A stretch of 64,000 nt of DNA from Anastrepha obliqua. Taxonomy: Eukaryota; Arthropoda; Insecta; Diptera; Tephritidae. The stretch is from assembly GCF_027943255.1 (NCBI RefSeq), contig NC_072893.1, forward strand, positions 128,463,784 through 128,527,783, in the 5' to 3' direction. Each line of letters begins with the position of its first letter. Positions within the stretch are counted from its first letter, which is position 1. Below, one piece after another: positions 10,981-22,540 of the stretch. The position numbers and the translations under genes are program-made. Under the pieces are notes generated by a model, which made no database searches, was not told the origin of the DNA, and worked only from the letters and a program-made list of their open reading frames with translations.

Positions 10981-13900
10981 AGAGCTCTCCATACTGGCAC
11001 TTATCAGAATGTGATTGAATTGCTCAAAAATCGTGAAGACAACCTCCCGCCAATCACTGCTTTTTTTGTGCCACATCCGCAGCCTATTTAATGTTAAAGC
11101 ACGCCTCGAACGCCGGTGGTGGGGTAGGACCAGCCAATGGTCAACTGCGTAACAATCCAAGCAACACCAACGCTACGGTTGCCTCCAATCGCAGCATACA
11201 CCTGCGACCCCAACAACCACTCAACATATCCACATTGAGTGCCACGCAGAATGCCTTACAAACGTCCAGCACTTCGGCGATAGCGAACGGAGGTCAACGC
11301 ATACCCACCCTATTAAATATCGCATCAACGCCAATTTCGGGTGGCACAACGAACACCAATGCAGTGACACCGTTATCACCGAGCGCGGCGAATACGACAA
11401 CGACAACAACGACACCCGTTACACCACTCACACCGAATGGCATTGCCAATAATTTGCACACATACACCAATCAGCATATTTTGGCCTGCAGCAACAACAA
11501 CAATAATAATAATAATACTCATAACACCGTTACCAGCGCAGTAAATAATAATACACATAATAATAACCATAATTACAGCAACTGTCATAATCTAACGACC
11601 GGTGGGTTGATAAATCAATCAAAACATGGGCCTGGTCCGAGAGAGGCGCTAACCAGCTTGGGACTATTGTGCTTAGGTGAATTTATATAAAATTTATACA
11701 ATATTGAATATACAAGTATCAGCCATTGCCGGCATTTTAAATTAATTGTCGAAAACCCCGCTAAAAGGAAGATCTATCGAAACCGAACCGTTTCATAAGA
11801 TTGGCTAACTTTTTTTTCATTTTGGCCAAAGGTAGTGAAAGAAAGTTTAGATTTTATCCAGCGAAAAAATGCAAATTGGCAAAATAAATTCTTTATATGT
11901 AACGAAAATATTAAAATTTTCAATTTTCAATTTTTTTTTTTTGCAATTTGAATTAAGTTGACACATACATGTTATCTGTTGTTTTCTAAGAACTTTTTAA
12001 GAATTATTTTGTACTAACTCCATTTTTTTATTATAAAAATAATACTGACTCAAAAATTAATACTCTACTCAAATGTTAAAGTAAAGATCGAATCAAAATG
12101 CAACAATTATTTATTGCTAATAGTGTAATTACTCCAGACGTTAGCTTAGCTTATCTTGAGTTACGCATGAATTTAAAGAAGTTTTCTCAAGCTATAAAAT
12201 CAGCTTGCGTATACAGCCTCATGCCAAATAAATAAAAGCACGGAATTTTTTCACACGTTTTTCTCCTCAGTTTCACTAAGCACAATAAACACTCCCAACT
12301 CCTACCTCCGCTAACATAATTCAAACTCTAAACCTGAGCTCTTGGTCTCCCGCTCTCCCTGAGCTAAACAATACTTTTTAACTCTTGATGGCACTACTTA
12401 TTTTTTATGTGCTAAGATACATCTTCGCCTATTTTAATTTGATGTGCAGCGCTTCCGATATGAAATAAATGCGGATTTTTTGTAGTGCTTAATCGAATGC
12501 CTTATTTCTTGTATATTTTAGTTAATTAAATAAACAAATAAACCCTTTTTATGGTCAACTTAAACTTAAAAATTGGCGCCGTCGATTCAACGAAGAAGTG
12601 GTATAAAATATGCACACTTTTGGTAAATATAAGGTTCATAATTAGCACGGACCTAATATATCAGGTCAGTCCATAAGTTCGTGCGTATTTTACCCACAAT
12701 TTCACTTTAGTACTTTAGTACAAAAAATTATTCGCGGAATATAACTGAGCTATTTATATTTTCTCTGATATATTGTGCATTCAACAAGTGATTTTAATCG
12801 CGGATGCAAAGCGTGTTGTTAAAAATTAAAATGGAATCTTCGAACGCGTATAAGAGGCATTTTTTGTATTTTTTTTATAAAAGTGGAAAAAATGCAACAA
12901 CTGCTGCTGCAGAAATAAACACTGTTCACGGAGAGGATACCGTGAGTGTAAAGACGCAAAAGTGGTTTTCAAAATTCCGAAGTGGTAACTGCGACGTGGA
13001 GGACGCCCCACGCGCTGGTCGTCCTGAAGTCTTTAACTCCGACACCTTGCTCGAACTCGTGGAAGCTGAGCCACTAAAACGTTGGAAAGACATTGTAAAT
13101 AATGAAGGAAAATATGTTATTGATTAATAAATAAATACTTTAAACATCTTTTTTATTAATTTTAAAACCTCCTTTAAAAAACGCATGAACTTATGTACTG
13201 ACCTGATAGTAGCTTTACGATACACTGCGATAATTGCGATAAAAATTTGAGTGTCAGAAATGAACGGCGAAAAATTTAATCCCATGTCGATGGGTCGTTC
13301 GCATCCGGCACTTATTTCATAAATTCATAAGGTATCTTCTAAGCTTTAACTAAACATATCCGGAGAGATTTTTTCAAATTTTTTTATTTTAATAATATTT
13401 TATCATAAACAAATAGTATGAAACATGCAGCGTGCAGTAGTTTCATACAAAATTCATGACTTCTCAACGAATTGGCCGAGCACGAACGACCCATCGACAT
13501 GGTATTAATTCTACTTCCATATCAGCTGTTTATGGTTACGGCATGACTAATGGACAAATGTAATGTTATGGCTATGGTTATGGTTACGGCTATGGCGTTA
13601 TGGCCACGGTACCACTAATTGCAGCTTAATTCAAATTAACAGCATAAATACTCCATACAACATAAACTCCAAAATTAACAGCTCGGTAAGTTTCTTAAGG
13701 CTGGAGTGATAATCTATATTCGTACATTTTACCACTTTTCGCAGGTTGCACTTAAGTTAAAGCTTTCTCAAATTTAGAGGTAAAAAATTAGGTACATAAA
13801 ATAACTAAAAAAGTCTGTACAGGTATTGAAAAGTTGTAATGGGCAGCACAAATAAGGATTTTGCTTACTTTCGTTTCATACAAAAACCTCACTTAACTGC

Positions 13901-15180
13901 AAGTACCACTTTTTAGGTAACATCAATTCTTATGTATACATATATATAATGTGCACATATGCACTAAATTCATGTATATAAACTACAGTTATACTCCACA
14001 TTTGCACTTAATTACCTGCATTTATACAGCTTGCTTTTTCTTTCTTTATATTTCGCATGCCTCTTGCAGTTTCCCTTCTATTGGCTTTACTGTCGCTGAT
14101 TTTTCTGCTGAAAATTTCTCCAAACGCCCGTGAAGATGCTCTGACGCGCAGCTCAGCCGAAGATTTTGTAATTGTCTATGATGTGACATTGGCGCTCTGT
14201 GCACTTTCGCTGTCGCTAAATCTCTGTTGTCTGCTGGTGTGTGCGATACAGTTTCTGTTCGCTGTGAAATTGGTGCGGTCCCCTATGTTCGATGGCAGGT
14301 AAGTGAACGTGTGTTCGCGCGCTGGCGCACTGAAGACACCGAAATTGACTAGTTCCATGCACTCTAATTATACATACAATGACGGTTGATTGACCATCTA
14401 AATTTGCTGCGCATTACAGAGACAACAAATACTTGGAGAAATCAAGCGCTAGTCGCACTTGTGCTGTTGGCGGTTTCTTCATATCCATACCAATTTTTCT
14501 CACCGGTTAGTTGCATTTTGATTTTATTAAAAATTGCTATTTGTACGTGTTCGGGTTTCACACTAAACACTTTTCCAGGAATTATTCTTTACACTTTCAA
14601 CCATTTTCACTCCACACCTGCCATTATAACCAGCGTATTAATCGGCATTGGCATTGTCTTCTGTGGTGGCGCAATGGTGCATAATGTTTTTATTTGGCAG
14701 AAGGAGAAAACGATTAGTTATCGCAGTCCGCCACTAAATATGTCAATGATGTCGCATGTTGGACCCATAACACCGCCAGCGCAATTTCTCAGTCCTCATC
14801 ATACACACCACTTCATGAACTATGCACCGCAAATGCATGCACATACGCACAATACGCATGCACAACCGCAAACACAATTGGGCGTGGCATCGACGGGACT
14901 ACATCCGACTTCTGTGACGCCGGTCTCACCGAATCATTCACACGGCAGCTTCAATGCGCTGCTCTCAGCTGGTGCTCTAAATTCGTCATTTCTAATGCGT
15001 CCATCGACGGCGACACCGCCCACACCAAAGCCGCTGCCAACGCAATTAGCCAACGGTGGCGGTTGTTTGACGCTAAGCGCACGTGAAGCCAGCGGCTCCG
15101 TCAGTCCAGGCATACCGGGTGCGCTCGACATGAGCAACATAACGAGCCCATCGCTGCATGAGTTATCGACATTGGTGTAG
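10981..15180 (+). CDS. Four-pass membrane protein, TMEM221-like
   Basis: Coding exons join 11091-11676, 14070-14298, 14420-14505 and 14579-15180, giving 500 residues in one frame with GT-AG borders. An acceptor-like site at 10980 suggests a spliced 5' leader from 10981, with its first exon further upstream. Residues 1-195 are low complexity, rich in Asn, Thr, Ser and Ala, with an (AAC/AAT)n-encoded Asn run. Four hydrophobic segments follow at about 196-211, 229-262, 287-306 and 314-338. After these comes a cytosol-type tail rich in His, Pro and Ser. The layout and the SASRTCAVGGFF and GGAMVHNVFIW stretches resemble the TMEM221 type of vertebrate protein and an uncharacterised fly family. The biochemical role is unknown. 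Residues 196 to about 345 are clearly the conserved core. The ATG at 11091 is the first in frame after the acceptor. Confidence 0.8.
12661..13206 (+). mobile_element. Internally deleted mariner element
   Basis: The 546-base element has inverted ends of about 28 bases (TCAGGTCAGTCCATAAGTTC at left, TCAGGTCAGTACATAAGTTC on the opposite strand at right). It is flanked by TA at 12659-12660 and 13207-13208, the mariner target duplication. It lies in the first coding-region intron of the membrane-protein gene. Its size is less than half that of an autonomous mariner (about 1.3 kb). Confidence 0.9.
12831..13127 (+). pseudogene. Mariner transposase N- and C-termini fused by deletion
   Basis: The frame begins MESSNAYKRHFLYFFYKSGK and contains a helix-turn-helix-type N-terminal domain (KTQKWFSKFRSGNCDVED, then RAGRP). 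After about 80 residues it jumps to the family's C-terminal end (RWKDIVNNEGKYVID). The whole DD34D catalytic domain between is missing, but the fusion stays in frame and open. It might still bind mariner ends, but it cannot cut DNA. Confidence 0.75.
13280..13504. mobile_element. 225-base miniature element with TTAA flanks
   Basis: A 20-base perfect inverted repeat, CCATGTCGATGGGTCGTTCG, lies at the left, and its reverse complement is at 13484-13502. TTAA flanks the unit at 13276-13279 and 13505-13508. The short AT-rich middle has no coding frame. TTAA flanks and compact size suggest a piggyBac-type miniature element. Confidence 0.65.
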
Positions 15181-16655
15181 GTGCGAGCATTGCTGTTAAT
15201 GCACTGAATTTGGTATATATTTTAGGTTAGATTCTACAAATGATCATTAAACGCTTCAACTTGATTCACATACACTATGCGCAATGGCTAAAAACGCTTA
15301 CCAGCTTTTACTTCACTTTTCAATGCTTAATGGCGCCCGGAAGTGGAAGTTGAACAAATATTATCGATAAATACAAAACGAAATCGAAACAAATCTATGG
15401 AACTAAGCATATTAATGTATTAAATAAAAACGGAACTACGAAAACAATTGTAAATAATTAGGTGTTATTTTTTTATTTATGTTAGTTATGATAAGTCAGT
15501 TTTTGAACATTTTTACTTAATATTTTTACTCTCTAAGTTGCAAGTAATTGCGAGTCCTTGCCTAGATATGTAGTTTTAAGTTGAGTTATTTAAATTTTTA
15601 TTTTAGGTTATGTTAACAGTTTGGTCTGTAATGTAAATGCTTGCCTGATTAACTGCTTCGTGAAACTAAAAATATATAGGACATTCTTATTTTAAGTAAA
15701 ATTTAATATTGTATTAAGCAAAATTCAAATTAAAAAAATAAACGATAAGAAAAAAATCGTTTACAAAATTTATGTAACTAAAGAAAGAAATTTCAAAATT
15801 GCAAATTTCAAAGAGAAGTAATGGCCATAAAAACTATAAAAGTTATTTTATTTTTTTTTTCAGACTGATAACATAACTATCGAACCAATTTAACAAATTT
15901 TAACACTAAGATTTTGTATATATGTAGTTACAATTTAAGTGCAGGAAATAAATGTTTTTTACGTATTTACACATGAATATTTTACTGAGGTTTAATAATA
16001 AAAACTCACCGCACCGACCATTAGGGCTTCATAACGGGATAAGCAAATGAAACACGGAAGTAACCCACAACTTGACAGCTCCACCAAAGTCTATATATAC
16101 CTTGTTGTTGTTGTTGTTGTAGCTTTTGCTGTATCAGTATACAAAACCCAGTCATCGGTCGTCGTCGATTATCTCATCTAACTATATACCCACGAAACAA
16201 GGTGTCCCCAAAGTGGATGGGGTGTTAGATGAGTGGGTTTAAATAGACATGTGAAGAGGTGCCGGCCATATATTGAGTATGTCTGGGTCAATTCTGGATT
16301 TTATAATAATAATAAACAAGAACTCGAATCCCGTAATAATAAGCAGGAGCCCCTGCTGAGTTTGGTAATATATTCCTATATACCTTTTCGTCATTTAGTA
16401 CAGTTGATTCATTCTCTCTTTATTTACTGGACGTGCAAACATAAGAAATACAAAGTGGCAGTGGCGCAAAATTAATTATCCATTTTTGTTTTTGAATAAC
16501 TTTTTTACTAAATAAAGAAAATGAATTTGACTTATAGAAATCTTTATTTGGACCTTTACGCGCTCCATTGCTTGTCTGCTTAAAATATGATTGACGTACA
16601 ACGCCGTTTGCAAAATTTATAAATCTTCCGTTAGAGTGATGATTTTACGACTCCT
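15181..16655. other. 3' untranslated and intergenic sequence
   Basis: AT-rich sequence after the membrane-protein gene. A (TTG)n run lies near 16100-16122. No coding region or transposon end is visible. Confidence 0.45.
15423..15428 (+). promoter_or_regulatory. Candidate poly(A) signal of the membrane-protein gene
   Basis: An AATAAA lies about 240 bases after the stop codon at 15178-15180. Other AATAAA-like strings occur further down, so the used site is uncertain. Confidence 0.35.
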
Positions 16656-16849
16656 AAGGTGAATCTATTAAAAGTGGTGTTGGTAAAGCCGCTGATTTGT
16701 TTTTTGTCTTTCGCTGTATCCATGTATGTAGCTGTCAGCACAGAATAAAAAAAGGCGAATTAATTTTTTGTTTTCTACTTTGCTGCGACAATTAAACTTA
16801 CGAAACATTCTTGTTGGTCTAGTGCCACCACCTTCAATAAATGCGCCTT
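16656..16849. mobile_element. Miniature inverted-repeat element (194 bases)
   Basis: The left end AAGGTGAATCTATTAAAAGT matches, in inverted orientation, the right end at 16815-16849 (AAGGCGCATTTATTGAAGGT on the minus strand). The interior contains GTAGCTGTCAGCA and GAATAAA. Related pieces lie at 39003-39117 and near 47350-47402, so this is a repeat family. No coding capacity is present. Confidence 0.6.
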
Positions 16850-17800
16850 GACGACACCTAATTATTGATATTTCCCCATAGCATGTACGAGCAAATCCGG
16901 GTTGTTCTGGCCACTTAAAACATAAAGCTCATGTCTTCATAACATATGAATATATTTGCTGCTTGAAACAAATTTATCCTGAATCTGAAATCTAGTTTGA
17001 AAAGTTATATTGCACCCTATTCGTGTTTTCGTGCGAATCGAAAATTGTATAACGGTCAAAATTGTATATTTTAATTCGATCAAAAAGAAAAATACGACCC
17101 ATTGTTTTACTTCTGAATTATGCCACTTGTTTTCCAATGCAAAGTGACAAATTTACCACCTCTGCCATATTTAACATCTACATATTTTTGTATGTACTAT
17201 TCAAGCTTCACTCGGCTTAAACTCAATTTGTTTATTTCGTTCGTACTTCACTTCTTTTATAATATCTTAATAAAAATTTCTAAAGACTTACATAATATTT
17301 TAAAATATTCATAAAAACAATGCCAATTTTCGTAAATAGAAATTATTTGAAAGCTCAAAATTAACATAGGATTTATATACGCATATATAATATTTATATA
17401 ATTAATAAATTATTTCATATGGATGTAGCTAAATAATTTCGTTCTCCATTTCGTAGTACAGTTGATGGAAAAGTGCGCATACATATTGCCGAACGGCCGT
17501 TTCCTCCAATAATAAGTAAATATGTATGTAGTAGTTTGAACTGCATAATGTTCCTTTCCCTTATATGCAAGCTGCAAATACGAACTCATCAACGAAAACC
17601 CTATTTGTGGCGCATTAACAGAGCGGGAGAAGTGTTTAATAAAATTCAAGCTGGAAAATGTAAATTATTAGTAAGACCTTCAAAAAGTACATGCATAAGT
17701 GCTTAAATCTTTAAAAGTTCTTAAAAAGAAATCTACCAAAATCAGATAATTGAAATTACTCACATTTTTCTACAGTTGCATGCCCTGCTTTTTTTACTGG
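16850..17800. other. Intergenic, 3' side of Exportin-5 gene
   Basis: No gene or defined repeat is visible. The segment next to 17801 should contain the 3' untranslated region of Exportin-5, which reads leftward. Confidence 0.4.
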
Positions 17801-20800
17801 TCACTTTTCCGTGCGGAATAGCTGCGTCAATGCCGCATTTTCTGTAATATCAACAATATCCGTATGGGGTTTAGGTGCGTGCGCCTGCATTGGCGGCAAA
17901 TTGAGAATTTCGATTTGGCGGCAGAACATCTGATTTACACTGCGTCCCACCAAGCGTGCGGTCATCTTCTTAAATATATCTTTCTTAGCTTTGTCCACTT
18001 TATTGCCCTTCAAGGGCGCCACGCTCACTTTCTCATCAAATTTATGTACATCAGCTCCACTGACATTTGGTATATTTCGTAGCACATCGCTAAGTATAGG
18101 AAATTTGGGACGCAGCAGCTCATAGAATTGCACACCGAGCGTTATGAGTCCAGCCTGATTGGCTTCATGCATACCGTGCACCTGGAGGCCTTGCAAAACC
18201 GCATGGAACGCAGTCATTGCTTTGTGTTGGTCCATTAACTGTATCTCGTTTGTGGCCAGGAAACGCATCACCGGCGCCACTACATTAACCGCCTTCATGC
18301 TGCAGGCGCTATCTTGCCAAGAGAGCGCAGCCATCAGTGTCATTAGTATATGATTTCCGGTCGCATCATTGCGTAACAGTTTCGCACCCAAGTCACTGAT
18401 GATATCTGATAGCAGTGCCGATTGCGCTGCACGAGAATGTGTTGTGCCATCCATGGAGTGCTCTTCTGGCTCCATAGCAACGTCGGTTACATTTGCAGCA
18501 GCATGCACATTGTCAGTGCCAAAACCGACTAGCGCTATTTTTAACACGTCCAGATATTCTCGCGTTAAAGAACGGTTCAGCATATCCTCCAGCACCTCTT
18601 GCGTATCATTCGACTCCTCGTTCAACTGACCCGATTCATATAACGACGATATATATGTCCAACGTTGAACCAGATGATAGCACATGAAAGGAGCAAAGTG
18701 TGCAAATATCGGCACCAGTACCGTATCGTAGAAGGCGGGCGGGCAAGAATATACAAACGGTTTGAAGAAAACACGCACGATGGGGCGCAGTCGATAATCT
18801 GGTACATCTTCTAGTGAAGCGAAAACGGTATTGATTAACGCGTCAGAAATACCTTGCAACTGATAGAGATCGCGTCCTAGAGTTGGTCCCGCAGAGCCCA
18901 TCATGTGATAGCAGCCTTCGTATAACAATGACATGAACTGCTGCATGCGGTCCACAGTACTTGTCACCGTTTTGACAGTTGGGTCAAGTGGGTCAGCTGG
19001 TGGTGTGCACACGCCCAGCAAAGTCTTTTTCTCGTGCTCTAACATGGTGTATACATTACGAAAATCCTCTGAGAGCAAAGCCTTCGCTTGAGGGCGATAG
19101 AGCTCATTGAGCACGCGCATTAATGCAAGTATATGTGGCAGCAGGGGAATTATATGTGGTGTGGCTGGATTGCGGCAAATGGGGTTGCCGAGCTCGGTAA
19201 AACCTACAACGAATCCGCCGCGGGATGCACGATCCGGATCATCAGGCCATGTGCAACGTTTAATAACAGCTAGCACCACGTTTAGTGAGTCCAACAAAAT
19301 ACCACGATTTATGCAGAGTGGATCTGATTGAAATGCAGTTACCGCCGGTTTATCGAGCCCCACGAACTGTATAAAGGTATATGCCGATTTAAACACCTCC
19401 GCAAAAGTAGACCAATGCCCAAGCGTGCTATTCATAATGTTTGCAATGAAAGCAGTCTGCCGTTCGTAATCGCAAAAATGATTCGATATTAACATTAGAG
19501 CCTCCTGTAGTGTAGTGCGTTCCATTTTGCCTAGTGCATGCCGCGGATCATCGAGCAGGACCTTCACATGTGTGTCAATCTGATCGAAAACTGGTAGCAG
19601 TAACAGTGGATACTTATGACCCAGTTTAACCATGAGGGAAGCGGCGTGACGACGCAAATTTTTTGTGGCTTGTGCGCGCGTTGTTAAAGTGCTTGGCTCG
19701 GTGGGATCCCGAAATACAAGTGCTTCGAAAATACGCTCCAACACTCGTGGCAGCAATGCTACGCCGCTCATAGCTACGCAATTATTCGGTGTTATCTGAC
19801 ATGAAGACATACTGAGGAACACAAAAAGAGCCGAAATGCAGGACAACAATATGGAGAGTAAGAGCGGATTACTAGTCTCAACTTTCAAGCACTCTTCCAG
19901 CAAACGCAGTCCTGATTGCACCGATGGCCGTTCTGACACCAAGAGTATACGACTAAGAACTCCATCGATAACGCAAACCAAAGCTTCCCATTCCATATAA
20001 ACGGGATCATGTACAGAACAATTAACATTATCGCGTTCGGTATGTGCTTTGGCCAGACGAGCGTTGAGCCACTGTTCGCAATACGTGAACGTAACGATAG
20101 GCTGAACGAGGGTTGACTGGCGAAATACCTCCAAAAAATCGGTGCGGCAGCGGTAGTAGAACACCGCAAATTCTTCCTCACTGTCGTATTCTAAGCAGAT
20201 ATATGCGGCCGTCGACACTGAGGTGGGTAATGAGCGCGTGCTGGGATACTGGGTTTTAATGATGCGCGGCGCGATAACGTGTATCAGTTTTGGAATGTAT
20301 GGGACCACAGTTGCATCCTTGGAAATGCCATCATGTTTGAGTAGCATGTTCCAGATTAGAGATGCATCATGCGCCACCGTCAACGAGGGGTGGCGTGCGA
20401 GCAGAAGTAAACATTCTAGAAATATTTCAAAGTGCTGTGGCCTCTGTATGCTGCCATCTTCTTTACCCCACAGTATTACGATTTGCTGACCCAAACCGCT
20501 CAGCATATTCAGAAGTTTTTTAAGGAAATTATGGTTTTGCTCTAAAGCGCCAGCGACGGCTGCATCTGGCAACATTTGGCTGGCCGTAAAGATATAACGC
20601 ATCGGATCTTCGCCGAACAACATCAGCAACGGTTTACGCTCCTTCACCTGGCCCTTTCGATTGGTAATCTGTGAGAGACACTCAGCAGCGTTGCATTGGA
20701 ATGCTTTGTCGTTCAACAAAATGCAAAGAATTTGTAGCAACTTGCAGTTATTGGAGGTTATGTGGTTCATTGAAACCCATTCCACGAATCCAGTTAGTGT

Positions 20801-21496
20801 TAATAACACCACTTCTACAACACGGCCGTGTGCATTCGCTTTCTGAAAGTTTCCGTGCGCAGTCCCCTCACGAAAGGATGTAACATGCAGCTCGATAAGT
20901 CGTTGGAAAAATTCAAATATGTCGTTCATATTGTTGTTAAGCGCCTGATACATGTCCTTGCGTCGCTGGTTTGATTCTATGGTCTGAAGCAATGCCACAT
21001 CCTCGACGAGGCGTAGAAAAACCAATAGCACCAGCTCCGTCTGCGGTTCGCCTTTATTGCAAGCTTCAGATAACTCAGATAGCAATGTCGTCCACTGCTG
21101 TGGCCATTCGCGTTTGATCATTTCCACAATTATGCGCGATAAAGCGTCCTTTAGGTGTGCCAAGCTTGCATCTTCGGCCGGACCAACACCAAAATGAATA
21201 AGTTTCATAGCGTTTTCTTTTATGAAAAGCTTTTCCTCATGCGAAATACTATTCCATTTAAATTTAATTGTGTATTCCATTAGTTGTAAGCCAAAATGCT
21301 TGACATTTTGGCCGAATTGTTGACCGCTGGCTAAGTAAAGGCCAACTTGTGCACATAACGGTGATTCCTCCTTAAATCGTTCGCAAGCCATGTAGGCTTC
21401 CATGCGCGACTGCTGGGCTGTATCTGGACGCATAATTAATTCAATTGCCTGGGCAAGCTCTTCTCCGAGCGCGGCTACATTTCCACTTTGTGTCAT
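17801..21496 (-). CDS. Ranbp21: Exportin-5 (RanBP21)
   Basis: A single uninterrupted frame of 1231 residues, close to the length of animal Exportin-5 (about 1200). Exportin-5 is a RanGTP-dependent export receptor of the importin-beta superfamily. It carries pre-microRNA hairpins and other structured RNAs from nucleus to cytoplasm; in flies it is also named Ranbp21. The N-terminal region carries the family stretches (FGLQLMEYTIKFKWNSISHEEK, shown here in part, then REWPQQWTTLLSEL at about 140-155), followed by all-helical HEAT-type sequence to the C-terminus. The start is supported by the conserved residues that follow at once (ALGEELAQAIELIM). The gene is intronless here although its neighbours are spliced. 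There are no frameshifts and no poly-A tail or target duplication that would mark a retrocopy. It is divergent from Elys. Confidence 0.93.
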   Translation of the reverse strand: MTQSGNVAALGEELAQAIELIMRPDTAQQSRMEAYMACERFKEESPLCAQVGLYLASGQQFGQNVKHFGLQLMEYTIKFKWNSISHEEKLFIKENAMKLIHFGVGPAEDASLAHLKDALSRIIVEMIKREWPQQWTTLLSELSEACNKGEPQTELVLLVFLRLVEDVALLQTIESNQRRKDMYQALNNNMNDIFEFFQRLIELHVTSFREGTAHGNFQKANAHGRVVEVVLLTLTGFVEWVSMNHITSNNCKLLQILCILLNDKAFQCNAAECLSQITNRKGQVKERKPLLMLFGEDPMRYIFTASQMLPDAAVAGALEQNHNFLKKLLNMLSGLGQQIVILWGKEDGSIQRPQHFEIFLECLLLLARHPSLTVAHDASLIWNMLLKHDGISKDATVVPYIPKLIHVIAPRIIKTQYPSTRSLPTSVSTAAYICLEYDSEEEFAVFYYRCRTDFLEVFRQSTLVQPIVTFTYCEQWLNARLAKAHTERDNVNCSVHDPVYMEWEALVCVIDGVLSRILLVSERPSVQSGLRLLEECLKVETSNPLLLSILLSCISALFVFLSMSSCQITPNNCVAMSGVALLPRVLERIFEALVFRDPTEPSTLTTRAQATKNLRRHAASLMVKLGHKYPLLLLPVFDQIDTHVKVLLDDPRHALGKMERTTLQEALMLISNHFCDYERQTAFIANIMNSTLGHWSTFAEVFKSAYTFIQFVGLDKPAVTAFQSDPLCINRGILLDSLNVVLAVIKRCTWPDDPDRASRGGFVVGFTELGNPICRNPATPHIIPLLPHILALMRVLNELYRPQAKALLSEDFRNVYTMLEHEKKTLLGVCTPPADPLDPTVKTVTSTVDRMQQFMSLLYEGCYHMMGSAGPTLGRDLYQLQGISDALINTVFASLEDVPDYRLRPIVRVFFKPFVYSCPPAFYDTVLVPIFAHFAPFMCYHLVQRWTYISSLYESGQLNEESNDTQEVLEDMLNRSLTREYLDVLKIALVGFGTDNVHAAANVTDVAMEPEEHSMDGTTHSRAAQSALLSDIISDLGAKLLRNDATGNHILMTLMAALSWQDSACSMKAVNVVAPVMRFLATNEIQLMDQHKAMTAFHAVLQGLQVHGMHEANQAGLITLGVQFYELLRPKFPILSDVLRNIPNVSGADVHKFDEKVSVAPLKGNKVDKAKKDIFKKMTARLVGRSVNQMFCRQIEILNLPPMQAHAPKPHTDIVDITENAALTQLFRTEK

Positions 21497-22540
21497 CTTA
21501 ATGCCGGTGGTCCGCCACTTTCAATTATCAATTTTTTGTCTTCGGCCGACCTATGAGTATGTGTTATCTGCTAAATTGTCGTTACCTGAAACTGCATTGT
21601 TGAATTTCATAAATACTCACCAATATGACACGTATCCTATGAGCCCACACACAAAAAGTTTGAAAATTTTTATTTTTTCTTTTAAACTCTGTAGAAATGC
21701 CTGGTGTATGCGGTTTCCGATGTCCAACTTTCGTATCCTCCTTCTTTACCACCTTCACACAGAATTCTAATTTCTTTGCTTTTCGTTTTTTTTATTTTTC
21801 TTCTTCGCCGGCCGATATTGTTTTTTCATGTGTTGGGGTTTATGTTTCAACGGGCGATTTAGTTGTATGTCTTCTTTTATGCAAAATTTATCTTAAGTAA
21901 ATTTTTTATAAATCAGACTTCAAAAAATGTGCTAAAGTTAATTTGTTGCGATTTTACACAGCAAAGCACACAGCACAATGCACACAGCAAACCCGTCTCA
22001 TCTTGTGCAATACAGGGTTTGAAATGTCAATAAAGGACTACTCCTCTTTGACACACACACAACTCGTATTCTTGACGAATGACATCAAAACACTTTGTAG
22101 TAAACTCGAGACCATGATGAAAACAAACGAAAATCTCTGAGTGTGAAATTTGTGTCTTTAATAGAAATTTTTTAATAGAAATTAGGAATAGTATTGATTT
22201 ATACTTTTATACTTTTTAAGAAACATATTAAATATTTCCGGTTTAAAAATTCAGCAAGCTATTTACATTATTCCTTACACTCTCTACACGGTGCTACGCA
22301 ACCCTGTATCTGAACAAGTGTTTTGAAGCGCCAATCGCAGTTGTCAATAAAATTGTTAGCAATCACTGAACACACTCAGTCGGCAAGGAATCTAAAATAG
22401 GAGCAAAAAAATCTTCCGTATACGAAGTCCGCGCGAAATTAATATAATTTTTTAACAAATTTCAATTGAACGTGGAAGATTTGTAAAAAATAAACGTGAT
22501 TTTTATTGAGTGAAACTGTGAAATTTGGAAGTAGTTTGAT
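21497..22540. promoter_or_regulatory. Divergent intergenic region between Exportin-5 and Elys
   Basis: About 1 kb separates the two start codons, so this region must hold both 5' leaders and promoters unless distal leader exons exist. I see no clear TATA box or DRE motif. A short open frame (21943-22140, ending KTLCSKLETMMKTNENL) has no recognised homologue in my reading and is probably chance or repeat-derived. Confidence 0.4.
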
